Translations under genes and position numbers: made by a program
Shown here: in pieces, positions 7,221 through 14,909 of the stretch
Layout of the letters: every line of letters begins with the position of its first letter
Position numbering within the stretch: position 1 is the first letter of the stretch
The notes under the pieces: model-generated
Databases searched by the model: none
The model's input: the letters and a program-made list of their open reading frames with translations, nothing else
What the model was told of the DNA's origin: nothing
Assembly: GCF_030464885.1 (NCBI RefSeq)
Contig: NZ_JALPRJ010000051.1
Location: 1 to 63,640 of the forward strand
Origin: Caballeronia sp. SEWSISQ10-4 2
GTDB lineage: Bacteria > Pseudomonadota > Gammaproteobacteria > Burkholderiales > Burkholderiaceae
Direction: 5' to 3'
DNA length: 63,640 nt

Positions 7221-8090
7221 ATGGACTCAAGCAAAGCCGCATTGCGGAAAATGGTCGATGAACGGCGCGGCCTGGTCGTGCCTGGTGCGTTCAACGCGAT
7301 GAGCGCCCGTGTCGTGGCCGAGAACGGCTTTCGCGCCGTCTATGTGACCGGTGCGGGCGTGACCAACATGTACATGGGCATTCCCGACTTGTCGTTCATC
7401 GGCCTGCACGAGATCTGCGAGCACACGGCGCGGATTCGCGACGCGGTTGAAATTCCCGTTATCGTCGATGCGGATACGGGCTTTGGGAATCCCGTGAATA
7501 CCTACCGGACCGTGCAGATGCTCGAGCGCGCCGGCGCCGACGCGATCCAGCTCGAAGACCAGATCTTCCCGAAGAAGTGCGGGCATTTCTCGGGTAAGGA
7601 GGTGATCGACATTAAGGACATGGAAGCGAAGATCAAGGCCGCCGCCGATGCCCGCAAGAACCAGGACCTCATGATCATCGGCCGCACCGATTCGGCGGCG
7701 GGTGAGGGTTTCGATGCCGCTATCGAACGGGCGCAACGCATGGCCGAGGCGGGCGCTGACATCCTGTTCGTGGAGGCGGTGGAGAGCGAAGCGGAGATTC
7801 GCAAACTTCCGCAACTGCTTGACCGGCCGCTGCTGATCAACATCGTGATCGGCGGCAAGACGCCGACCCTGGACGCCGACGCATTCGGCGCGATGGGTTT
7901 CTCGATCGTGCTGTATGCCAACGCCGCGCTGCAGGGCGCGGTAGCGGGCATGAACAAGGCGCTTGGTGTGTTGAAGGAGCGGGGGCGTATTGATGAAGAC
8001 CCCGCGATCGTTGCCTCCTTCGCTGAGCGCCAGCGGCTCGTAAACAAGGATTTCTACGACGAACTCGAACGCAGGTATAGCGTGGAATGA
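7221..8090 (+). CDS. Isocitrate lyase/PEP mutase superfamily lyase
   Basis: A 289-residue TIM-barrel enzyme of the isocitrate lyase/phosphoenolpyruvate mutase superfamily, acting on a small 2-hydroxy or 2-oxo acid with Mg2+. The barrel markers are VPGAFNAMSARV, IVDADTGFGNP (metal-binding aspartates), QLEDQIFPKKCGHFSG and IIGRTDS. The KKCGH segment holds the lyase cysteine, as KRCGH does in methylisocitrate lyase, so carbon-carbon bond cleavage is more likely than phosphonate chemistry; the following FSGKEV differs from PrpB. Candidate substrates are methylisocitrate-like or dialkylmalate-like acids. GAGGTGA precedes the ATG. No prpC or prpD gene is nearby, arguing against a methylcitrate-cycle role. 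Confidence 0.85.
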   Translation: MDSSKAALRKMVDERRGLVVPGAFNAMSARVVAENGFRAVYVTGAGVTNMYMGIPDLSFIGLHEICEHTARIRDAVEIPVIVDADTGFGNPVNTYRTVQMLERAGADAIQLEDQIFPKKCGHFSGKEVIDIKDMEAKIKAAADARKNQDLMIIGRTDSAAGEGFDAAIERAQRMAEAGADILFVEAVESEAEIRKLPQLLDRPLLINIVIGGKTPTLDADAFGAMGFSIVLYANAALQGAVAGMNKALGVLKERGRIDEDPAIVASFAERQRLVNKDFYDELERRYSVE

Positions 8091-8507
8091 GGACGAGAGG
8101 GCGTGTCGTGTCCGGTACGCCTTCACTAATAAAAGCAACTAACTGTCCGCCCTGCCAGCGCCCTCGAGTTTGTTACCGCCCCACGTTCATCAAAGCAGGT
8201 TTCGCAGAAAAAGGGCCTTCCGGCCTTCGATGTCAAGATCCGCTCAACTTTGAACGTTGTTCACTTAAGTCTGAACTCGTGAACTGTGCGGCCCTTTCTC
8301 ATGGCATCCGTTCGCTAATCCTAGCGACTCACGCCAAATCCAGGGAACCCCCCACCCGGGTTGCAATCGTCAGTCACGTTCAGGCAGATCGAAGAACACA
8401 ATCCGGCACTCTGCCTCCCCGTGCAGTGGCCCCGGGTTCACTTGCTCAATCAATTCATCACCGAGCAATGCGATAGCAACTGCGTAAAGATACATCTTTA
8501 ACAACTG
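8091..8507. other. Intergenic region without a convincing gene
   Basis: Open frames here are short and have no family pattern. A weak stem AAGGCC/GGCC(C)TT at about 8211-8227, read on the minus strand, is followed by a run of T and could end transcription of the small secreted-protein gene at 8508, but the stem has a bulge and lies nearly 300 bp past its stop. Confidence 0.4.
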
Positions 8508-8819
8508 TTATTGGCCGGCGGCCGGCGACACGACGCTCGGGGTCGCCAGCGTGTTGTGACTTCCGGGAGCGTTAGTGAGGGAAGTCGCGCTATTGTTCGT
8601 GCTATTCGGCAGACCCGAGTTCGGCGACCCGGCGCCCATGCCGCTTTCCGAGTTGGTGACGCCAGGCGTGCCGTAGCCGCTCGTTGCATTGGCCGGCGAC
8701 ACGGCGGCCGGCGACATTACGCTCGGGGTCGCCAGCGTGTTGTTGCCCTGTGCATAAGCGCCGCTCGACAGCGTGAGTGTGGCGACGGCCGCGATCAATG
8801 TGCTGGTTGCCTTGTTCAT
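8508..8819 (-). CDS. Small secreted protein with terminal duplicated motif
   Basis: A 103-residue exported protein of unknown family. The ATG at 8819 follows AGGAGG at ideal spacing; the open frame extends further upstream without a better start. A signal peptide (STLIAAVATLTLSSGAYAQG) ends near residue 24. The mature protein is short, rich in Ser, Asn, Gly, Pro and Thr, and begins and ends with nearly the same motif, NTLATPSVMSPAA and NTLATPSVVSPAA. The motif is also a 25-bp exact DNA repeat (8533-8557 and 8719-8743). No cysteine or catalytic motif is visible. Low complexity suggests an unstructured periplasmic or surface protein. Confidence 0.75.
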   Translation of the reverse strand: MNKATSTLIAAVATLTLSSGAYAQGNNTLATPSVMSPAAVSPANATSGYGTPGVTNSESGMGAGSPNSGLPNSTNNSATSLTNAPGSHNTLATPSVVSPAAGQ

Positions 8820-9744
8820 GACCCGTTCCTCCTTGATTGGACTGGAATTTCGACGCAAACGATCCATTCGTATTTTTCCATAGCGGTCGTTATAGGTTTG
8901 GCTCGTGGCGATCAAACAAACTCGCCCGACCGTTCGTAGTGGTGCACGTGACGCAAACGACAGATCGCCGCTCAGGGTCGGCAACGAGACACGTACTTCA
9001 TTCCTGGAAAGAATCTACGCCCGCCTAAGGCCTACCTGGGTGACCGGCACCTCGTTTATGCCCACGATGCCCTCTATGTCTCAATCAGCTCAAGCGACGC
9101 GCGACAAGGCCTCTCGGGCCGATATTGCACAGTATTGACGACATACAGTGCGCCGACAGCGCGCGATCGAGTCCATAGCAGGCCATACCAAGTTTAGGAA
9201 AGCGGTCGCTGATAATTAAGCGCATTATTCGCAAGGGTGAATTTCTATTTTCGGGGTTACCCCTGATGGGTCCTGGTCCCCAATCTGAGGTCGGCGTGGT
9301 TCGGCGTTGCGCGGTGCATGCTACGTGACCCGCGAGGAAATTGATTGGGCTGCGTGGATAGCGAACAGCCACTGGAGCGGGGGGGCCGGTAAGCAAACTT
9401 GCAAACGAACTCCCCCACGATTGGCGACGGTCTGGGCGGAAGCATCGAACGTCACTTCCTGGCCGATTTCGGGAATTTGCCATAGGCTATCGGCCGCTGG
9501 CCGTCATGGTTCAGGCTGCGCTCCAGAAAATTCAAACTTAAACCATCCAAACTCCAGATGGCTCAAACCTAAGTGAACTGCGGGTTCAAAGTTGGCTGAG
9601 CAGTACGCCCCGAAACTCCTATCCTGGAGACATCACCAGTTCTCAGTTAAATGAATCTCGACATTCGATATGAACCAGATGAGACATGAGCGGCATCGCG
9701 TAAAATTTCCCTTTCGACAAGAGACGAGACGCTTCGCTTAACCC
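8820..9744. other. Long non-coding stretch (about 925 bp)
   Basis: No open frame here has a recognisable family pattern or a good ribosome site; frames of 60-130 codons exist on both strands but look compositional. I see no transposase remnant, inverted terminal repeats or tRNA cloverleaf. It holds the promoter of the small secreted-protein gene (left end) and that of the IclR gene (right end), and could hide an unannotated small RNA or decayed gene. Confidence 0.45.
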
Positions 9745-10509
9745 ATGCAAACGCCCGAGATCAAACCCGGCCCGAAAGAGAGCGAAGGCGTTGCCGTCAT
9801 CGACCGTGCTTGCGCGATCCTGTTTGCATTCAGGCCGGACGATACATCGCTTACGCTCGCTGAACTCGCGGCGCGTACCGGGCTCTACAAAAGCACGCTG
9901 CTTCGCCTTGCGGGCGCGTTGATCCAGCACCGCTTGCTGCTGCGTCTGGACGATGGCCACTATCAACTCGGGCCGGCCACCTTCATGCTCGGTGCGTTGT
10001 ATCAGCGCAGCTTGAATCTCGGCGATATCCTTGTCCCGCTGATGCGCGAACTCGCCGAAATAAGCGATGAAAGCGTGTCGTTCTATGTTCGCGACGAAGC
10101 GGTGCGCGTGTGTTTGCATCGTGTGGATTCGACGCACGCGGTGCGTTATCACGTGCGCGAAGGCGACGTCCTGCCGTTGGAAAGCGGGTCGGGCGGATTG
10201 GCGCTGCTGGCGTTTGGCGGCAGCGAAGGCGAAGTTTTCGAGCGCATTCGCGACGACTTCTATTGCGTCTCGATGGGCGAGCGCGACCGCGAAACAGCGG
10301 GCATTTCCATGCCCGTCTTCGGCGTGCGCCAGACCTTGCGCGGCGTGTTGACGCTTGCGGGTCCGAGCTCGCGGATCGATCAGGTATTCGTGGAACGCAA
10401 CATCGGCGCGCTGTTCGATTGCGCCGCCCGCGCCACCGATGCGCTCGGCGGCGACGCGCGCGCGTTGCGCAGCGCGCAACGGCGTGCAGCCGGAATTCAG
10501 AACAAATGA
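9745..10509 (+). CDS. IclR-family transcriptional regulator
   Basis: A 254-residue IclR regulator. The N-terminal winged helix runs from about residue 15 (AVIDRACAILFAF) through TLAELAARTGLYKSTLLRLAG, and the C-terminal GAF-like effector domain covers about 85-245 with SVSFYVRDEAVRVCLHRVDS and a glycine-rich ligand loop (ESGSGGLALLAFGG). IclR proteins sense small organic acids and repress or activate an adjacent catabolic operon. The stop lies one base from the stop of the convergent citryl-CoA lyase gene. I infer that it controls that lyase/CoA-transferase/MFS operon through the long palindrome at 14042-14064. Confidence 0.92.
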   Translation: MQTPEIKPGPKESEGVAVIDRACAILFAFRPDDTSLTLAELAARTGLYKSTLLRLAGALIQHRLLLRLDDGHYQLGPATFMLGALYQRSLNLGDILVPLMRELAEISDESVSFYVRDEAVRVCLHRVDSTHAVRYHVREGDVLPLESGSGGLALLAFGGSEGEVFERIRDDFYCVSMGERDRETAGISMPVFGVRQTLRGVLTLAGPSSRIDQVFVERNIGALFDCAARATDALGGDARALRSAQRRAAGIQNK

Positions 10510-10510
10510 G

Positions 10511-11335
10511 TCAGAGCAGATGACGCTCGGGTTTGCCGGTGTATTTGTAGGCCATCTGACGCGGCATCGGCCCTTTATTGCGCTCGTTGCGGCCGCGCTG
10601 TTCCCACGCATGCGACAAGATCCCGACTGCGCGCGATAGGCAAAACACCCCACGCGCCAACTCCGGCGCAAAGCCGAGTTCAGCATAAATCACGGCCGTT
10701 GCGCCGTCGATGTTCATCGGCACCGGCTTGTTTTTCCGCTGCTTCAACAACGCTTCGATACCGCGTGCTACCGAAGCATATCGGCCGCTGATCGTGCCTT
10801 GTTCGACGCTTGCATCGACTAAAGCAAGCAGTTTGACCGCGCGCGGGTCGACAGGATGAAACCGGTGCCCGAAGCCGGGCAGATATTTACCGCGTTCGGC
10901 AATAAAAGCATCCACGCCTTGCGCGACCGCATCGTTCGAAGCGGCACCCGCCTCTTCGAGCGCGACGATCGAATCGTATAGCTCGACCGCTTGCTGACCC
11001 GCGCCGCCGTGGACGTCGTCGAGTGCATTGATGGCCGAGGCCATCGCACCGTTCAACGGCAAACCGCAACTCGTCGCCATGCGCGAAATGGCAATGGACG
11101 GTGCGTGCGGACCATGATCCACCGACGCGACGAGCGCCGCTTCAAACAAACTCGCTTGGGCTTTATCGGGCAATTCGCCGCGCAGCATCAGCCAGATCAT
11201 CTGCGGGAAACTGACCGCGCCGATCAGCTCCTGAATCGGAAAGCCGCGAACGCTGATCGATCCCGGATGGATATCGATGATCGACGTGCTCCAGTAATCC
11301 GCAGCGAGCGTGGCGGCGTCAACAGCTTGCGTCAT
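10511..11335 (-). CDS. Citryl-CoA lyase-like (short citrate synthase fold)
   Basis: A 274-residue protein with the catalytic part of the citrate synthase fold but lacking most of the large N-terminal domain (full citrate synthases have about 430 residues). Active-site signatures remain: DDVHGGAG around residue 108, PGFGHRFHPVDPRA around 155, and an aspartate in PVPMNIDG near 208, equivalent to the two histidines and aspartate of citrate synthase. Short homologues are annotated as citryl-CoA lyase, cleaving a citryl-CoA-like thioester to acetyl-CoA and an oxo-acid. It is the last gene of a minus-strand operon, two bases after the CoA-transferase stop, which would supply the thioester. The true substrate is unknown. 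Confidence 0.85.
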   Translation of the reverse strand: MTQAVDAATLAADYWSTSIIDIHPGSISVRGFPIQELIGAVSFPQMIWLMLRGELPDKAQASLFEAALVASVDHGPHAPSIAISRMATSCGLPLNGAMASAINALDDVHGGAGQQAVELYDSIVALEEAGAASNDAVAQGVDAFIAERGKYLPGFGHRFHPVDPRAVKLLALVDASVEQGTISGRYASVARGIEALLKQRKNKPVPMNIDGATAVIYAELGFAPELARGVFCLSRAVGILSHAWEQRGRNERNKGPMPRQMAYKYTGKPERHLL

Positions 11336-11337
11336 GT

Positions 11338-12537
11338 TCAGATCACTCCTTCGGCGCGCAGATGGTCGATTTGTTGGTCGTCGAAACCGAGCTCCGAGAG
11401 ATGCCCGTGTGTGTTCGCGGATAACATCGGCGCGGGGGTGGCGGGGGCTGTATCCGCATCGGAGAAACGGAAACCCGCGCGCGTAACGCGCTGTCTTGTC
11501 GTGGTGTCGTCGCTGTTGAACTCGCGTACGAATTCACGCGATACCAGATGCGGATGCGCGAGGATTTCCGGCACTGACATCACGCGTCCGGCCGGCACGC
11601 CTGCATCGATAAACTTTGCATCCCAGTTCGTCGCGCTATCCGTCGCCAATGCCGCTTCGATCTCGACCTTCAACGCCGCGCGATTCAGCTTGCGTGTGTT
11701 GCGCTCGGAAAAACGCGGGTCGTCAGGGAGATCCGGCCGCCCGATCAAACGGCACAAACTCACGAACTGCTTCGTTTCGTTCGCCGCGATGTTCAGCAAA
11801 CCATCGCCCGTTTTGAACGTCCCGGACGGCGCGGCCGTGAAGTTTTCGTTGCCCATCGGTGCGGGAGTGACACCGGCGTTCAGGTAGTTTGACACGACCC
11901 AGCCCATGGTCGAGAGCGTGGCTTCGAGCATCGATACATCGAGCATCCGGCCGCGACCGCTCGCGCGGGCATCGACCAGAGCCGCGCATATCCCGAACGC
12001 CGCGGTCAGGCCGCCGACCGTATCGGAGACCGGATAGCCGACGCGTAAAGGCGCGCTGTCGGCATCGCCTGTGACGCTCATCACGCCTGAAATACCCTGG
12101 ATGATCTGGTCGTAAGCCGGACGCTTCGAAAACTCGCCGTCCATTCCGAAGCCGGAAATCGCGCAATAAACGAGCTTCGGATTGATCGCGCTCAACGCGG
12201 CGTAGCCCAGGTCCAGTCGTTCCATCACGCCGGGCCGGAAGTTCTCCACCAGCACATCCGCCGTCTTCACGAGCGAGCGCAAGATCTCTTTGCCGCGCGC
12301 GTCTTTCAGGTTCAGCGTGATCGACTGCTTGCCCGCATTGACGGCCACGAACGACGCACCCATGTCGCGCGCCGACGCTTCTTTATCGGCGCCTAGACGC
12401 CTTGCCAGATCGCCGCCTTCCGGATGCTCGACCTTGATTACCTCCGCGCCGAGCAGCGCGAGTTGGTACGCGCAAAAAGGCCCGGCGAGCACATTCGATA
12501 AATCCAGCACCCGCACGCCAGTCAACGGAAGCGTCAT
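11338..12537 (-). CDS. CaiB/BaiF (class III) CoA-transferase
   Basis: A 399-residue class III CoA-transferase. It starts TLPLTGVRVLDLSNVLAGPF, followed by LGAEVIKVEHPEGGD, SITLNLKDARGKEIL, VLVENFRPGVMERLDLGY and the catalytic aspartate in GRGRMLDVSMLEA around residue 200. These enzymes move CoA between carboxylic acids by a glutamyl/aspartyl anhydride mechanism. Its gene lies between the MFS carrier and the citryl-CoA lyase-like gene; the simplest reading is uptake of a di- or tricarboxylic hydroxy acid, activation here from succinyl-CoA or acetyl-CoA, and cleavage by the lyase. That order is inferred from context only. Confidence 0.9.
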   Translation of the reverse strand: MTLPLTGVRVLDLSNVLAGPFCAYQLALLGAEVIKVEHPEGGDLARRLGADKEASARDMGASFVAVNAGKQSITLNLKDARGKEILRSLVKTADVLVENFRPGVMERLDLGYAALSAINPKLVYCAISGFGMDGEFSKRPAYDQIIQGISGVMSVTGDADSAPLRVGYPVSDTVGGLTAAFGICAALVDARASGRGRMLDVSMLEATLSTMGWVVSNYLNAGVTPAPMGNENFTAAPSGTFKTGDGLLNIAANETKQFVSLCRLIGRPDLPDDPRFSERNTRKLNRAALKVEIEAALATDSATNWDAKFIDAGVPAGRVMSVPEILAHPHLVSREFVREFNSDDTTTRQRVTRAGFRFSDADTAPATPAPMLSANTHGHLSELGFDDQQIDHLRAEGVI

Positions 12538-12579
12538 GTCAAACCCTCTTGTTCAATGCTAAAAAGCCGATGCAAAGCG

Positions 12580-14013
12580 TCATTGCGAAATTTCATCAAG
12601 ATTGCGGTTGTTGGTACGCGGCCCGAAGATGCCGATCGCGCCCATCACCATCACCATCGACACGCTGATCAAAGCGAACACACCGGTCACCTCGAAGTGG
12701 CGCAGCGCGAACGCGATCATGAAGCCGGAAAACATGGCCGAAAGACGCGAGATGGAATAAACGAAACCGACGGCGCGCGCCCGCAAACGCGTGGGGAACA
12801 GCTCGGTCTGGTAAGCGTGATACCCGACGGAAAGCAAGGTGCCGCAGAGCGTGATCAGCACGCCGAGAATCATCAGCATGACCGGCGATGTCTGGACGGC
12901 GAACAAGCTGCCAAACACAACAATGCCGAACGCCGACAGCACAATCAGCGTCTTCCGTTCGATCCGGTCCGCAATCGCCATCCCGATCAGGGGACCGAAC
13001 GGATTCGAGATCGCGATGACAAACGAGTACAGCAGGCTGTGCGTGATCGTGACGCCTTTGGAGACGAGCAGAGTCGGCACCCAGGACGCGAAACCGTAGA
13101 ACCCGATCGCCTGGAAAAAGTTGAAAACGAGCATGGTGATCGCGCGTTTGCGATACGGCGGCTGCCAGATTTCGCGGAACGCGGCTTTCGTCGTCGCCGG
13201 TTCGAGGGTTGCGACCGGTGGTGGCAACGCGCGTCCGTACTGCGCGGCGACCTTCGCCTCAAGCGCTTGCAGCACCTTTTCCGCTTCCGCCGCACGGCCT
13301 TGCTGCGCGAGCCAGCGCGGACTTTCAGGCACGCGCCGGCGGATCGCCCAGACCACGACCGCACCCAACGCACCGATAATCACGACCCAGCGCCACCCGT
13401 CCATGCCGAACGGCTTTTGCGGCACGAGCCACCACGCGAGAAACGCGACCGAGGGCACCGCCGTGTACTGCACGAGGTGCACGAACGCGAACGCGCGGCC
13501 GCGCAAGTGTTTGGGGACGAGTTCGCTGACGTAGGTATCGATGGTCACGAGTTCCACGCCCACGCCAATGCCTGCAATCAGGCGCCACAGGTTGATCGCG
13601 GGCGCGGTGGTTTGCAGCGCCATGACCAGCGTCGCCGCGGAATACCAGAGGAGCGAGACGGTGAAGACGGTGCGGCGGCCGTATTTATCGGCGAGACCCG
13701 CCAGGAAGAACGTGCCTATAAACAAGCCCGCGAACGACGCCGCCACGAATGCGCCAAGTCCCGAAACGCCGAAAAAGGAGGCGGTTGTCGTGGAATAGAG
13801 TCCGCTCTTGACGAGGCCAGGACCGACGTACGCGGTGAAAAACAGGTCGTAGAATTCGAACCAGCCGCCGATGGACAGCAGGAACACGAGCATCCAGACG
13901 GAACGCGTCGCCGGCAGCCGGTCGATGCGCGCGTTGACGCCGGGCGTTGGTTCGCCCCCGCCAGCGCTTGAGTTAGGCGACCCGTGTGTCGCGTCGATCG
14001 GCAGGCTTGCCAT
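12580..14013 (-). CDS. MFS transporter of the CoA-transferase/lyase operon
   Basis: A 477-residue major facilitator protein with 12 predicted membrane helices. A short cytoplasmic N-terminus leads to FEFYDLFFTAYVGPGL, then LADKYGRRTVF between helices 2 and 3, GVELVTIDTYVSELVP in helix 5, RRRVPESPRWL before the central loop, and IADRIERKTL in the second half. The sugar/organic-acid porter signatures (PESPRWL, D..GRR) suggest a proton symporter. It is the first gene of the operon with the CoA-transferase and citryl-CoA lyase. The start lies 28 bp from an 11+1+11 palindrome, which makes IclR control likely. A carboxylic acid is the expected substrate. Confidence 0.9.
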   Translation of the reverse strand: MASLPIDATHGSPNSSAGGGEPTPGVNARIDRLPATRSVWMLVFLLSIGGWFEFYDLFFTAYVGPGLVKSGLYSTTTASFFGVSGLGAFVAASFAGLFIGTFFLAGLADKYGRRTVFTVSLLWYSAATLVMALQTTAPAINLWRLIAGIGVGVELVTIDTYVSELVPKHLRGRAFAFVHLVQYTAVPSVAFLAWWLVPQKPFGMDGWRWVVIIGALGAVVVWAIRRRVPESPRWLAQQGRAAEAEKVLQALEAKVAAQYGRALPPPVATLEPATTKAAFREIWQPPYRKRAITMLVFNFFQAIGFYGFASWVPTLLVSKGVTITHSLLYSFVIAISNPFGPLIGMAIADRIERKTLIVLSAFGIVVFGSLFAVQTSPVMLMILGVLITLCGTLLSVGYHAYQTELFPTRLRARAVGFVYSISRLSAMFSGFMIAFALRHFEVTGVFALISVSMVMVMGAIGIFGPRTNNRNLDEISQ

Positions 14014-14041
14014 GGAACCCTCCTATGGGCGTCTCGCTTTT

Positions 14042-14064
14042 GTGTCGTTCTATCTGATAGAACG
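14042..14064. promoter_or_regulatory. Long perfect palindrome, probable IclR operator
   Basis: Two 11-bp arms, GTCGTTCTATC (14042-14052) and GATAGAACGAC (14054-14064), flank a single central T, 28-51 bp upstream of the MFS start. An extra GTTCTG half-site follows at 14065-14070. IclR-family sites are typically GTTC..GAAC-type dyads, and an IclR gene lies at the far end of this operon. Confidence 0.7.
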
Positions 14065-14181
14065 ACGTTCTGTTTAATGGTGGCGCGAGAGTAGTGCGTG
14101 AGGAGGGCACGCGAAATCAGGGGTTTTACCTAGATGAGGGATAGCGGTGCGCCCGGAGCGGGCGCACCGGTGCAAGCAGTT

Positions 14182-14520
14182 TCAGTGATCAGGTGCGCCG
14201 GCCAAAATCCACGCGATCACGGTATGCAGGTCGGCGTCGCTGATACCCGGGTTCGCGGGCATGGGAACTTCTCCCCAAACGAACGCCCCGCCTTTGCGGA
14301 CCTTGGTGAAGAGTGTGTCGGGCGCCGTGGCATCGCCGCGATACTTCTTCGCAATCTCTCGATACGCCGGCCCGACAACCTGTGAATCCACAGCATGACA
14401 GGAGACACAGTTGTTCTTCTGCACGATCGATAACGCCGTCGCGGCATCAGGCGCTGCGTGTGCCGTCAGTGCGAATGCAGCTAGTAATAGACTGAATAGA
14501 CTGCGTGGCCATTTTGTCAT
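14182..14520 (-). CDS. Periplasmic class I cytochrome c (c551/c552-like)
   Basis: A 112-residue monohaem cytochrome. A signal peptide ends near residue 22 (AFALTAHA|A); the haem-binding CVSCH is at about residues 38-42, and the distal methionine lies in VPMPANPGISDADLHTVIAWIL, the standard C-terminal helix of small class I cytochromes. It is the final gene of the minus-strand dehydrogenase cluster, three bases after the RHH stop. It probably accepts electrons from the GMC flavoprotein and passes them to the oxidase chain. In the classical gluconate dehydrogenase the cytochrome subunit is a three-haem protein of more than 400 residues, so this smaller carrier is a different arrangement. Confidence 0.9.
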   Translation of the reverse strand: MTKWPRSLFSLLLAAFALTAHAAPDAATALSIVQKNNCVSCHAVDSQVVGPAYREIAKKYRGDATAPDTLFTKVRKGGAFVWGEVPMPANPGISDADLHTVIAWILAGAPDH

Positions 14521-14523
14521 CGG

Positions 14524-14847
14524 TCAGCCTGCCACCTTGTCAGTCGCCGTGGCTGCCACGTGGCTGCGAAAATCCATCGATGCATTCGCTCTTAGCCCTT
14601 GATATCGAAGACAGGTTACGCGCAGGAACGACGCGAAATTCGTCGTTTCGCCCAGATGCTGCGTGACCTCTTCATGCAACTTCGCGATGAGCTGGTTGGT
14701 CGTCATGTCGTTGTCGGCGGCGAGCTCGGACAGCGTCTGCCAGAACAGGTTTTCCAGCCGGATAGTGGTTGTCACGCCGCTGATGCGGACAGAGCGCGCG
14801 CGGCATTCATAGAGAATCGGATCGGTTTGAGCGTAGATTCTGCACAT
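14524..14847 (-). CDS. Ribbon-helix-helix domain protein
   Basis: A 107-residue protein whose centre matches the RHH_4 type of ribbon-helix-helix domain: VTTTIRLENLFWQTLSELAA is the beta-strand and first helix, and MTTNQLIAKLHEEV the second. Such proteins usually bind DNA as dimers. It starts with GAGGAG seven bases before the ATG and is inserted between a dehydrogenase and its cytochrome gene, three bases before the latter. A strong intrinsic terminator lies just upstream, so it is expressed by readthrough or from a promoter inside the GMC gene. It could regulate the cluster or have another role. Confidence 0.82.
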   Translation of the reverse strand: MCRIYAQTDPILYECRARSVRISGVTTTIRLENLFWQTLSELAADNDMTTNQLIAKLHEEVTQHLGETTNFASFLRVTCLRYQGLRANASMDFRSHVAATATDKVAG

Positions 14848-14858
14848 GATATCTCCTC

Positions 14859-14894
14859 AAAAAGAAGCAGGAGCCGCCGGGCGGCGGCTCCTGC
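14859..14894 (-). terminator. Intrinsic terminator/attenuator between GMC and RHH genes
   Basis: On the minus strand a perfect 12-bp stem, GCAGGAGCCGCC with GGCGGCTCCTGC and a four-base loop (14867-14894), is followed by TTCTTTTT. It lies 16 bp after the GMC stop and 12 bp before the RHH start, so it should cut most transcription entering the RHH and cytochrome genes. Confidence 0.8.
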
Positions 14895-14909
14895 GCACGC
14901 TAGAGAAAG

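Noticed and set aside
8820..9744. Possible decayed transposon in the long non-coding stretch
   Set aside because: No transposase motif or terminal inverted repeats were seen; the frames are short and lack family patterns.
12556..13971. 471-codon plus-strand frame antisense to the MFS transporter
   Set aside because: Very rich in Arg, His and Glu with no family pattern, the usual antisense shadow of a membrane protein gene.
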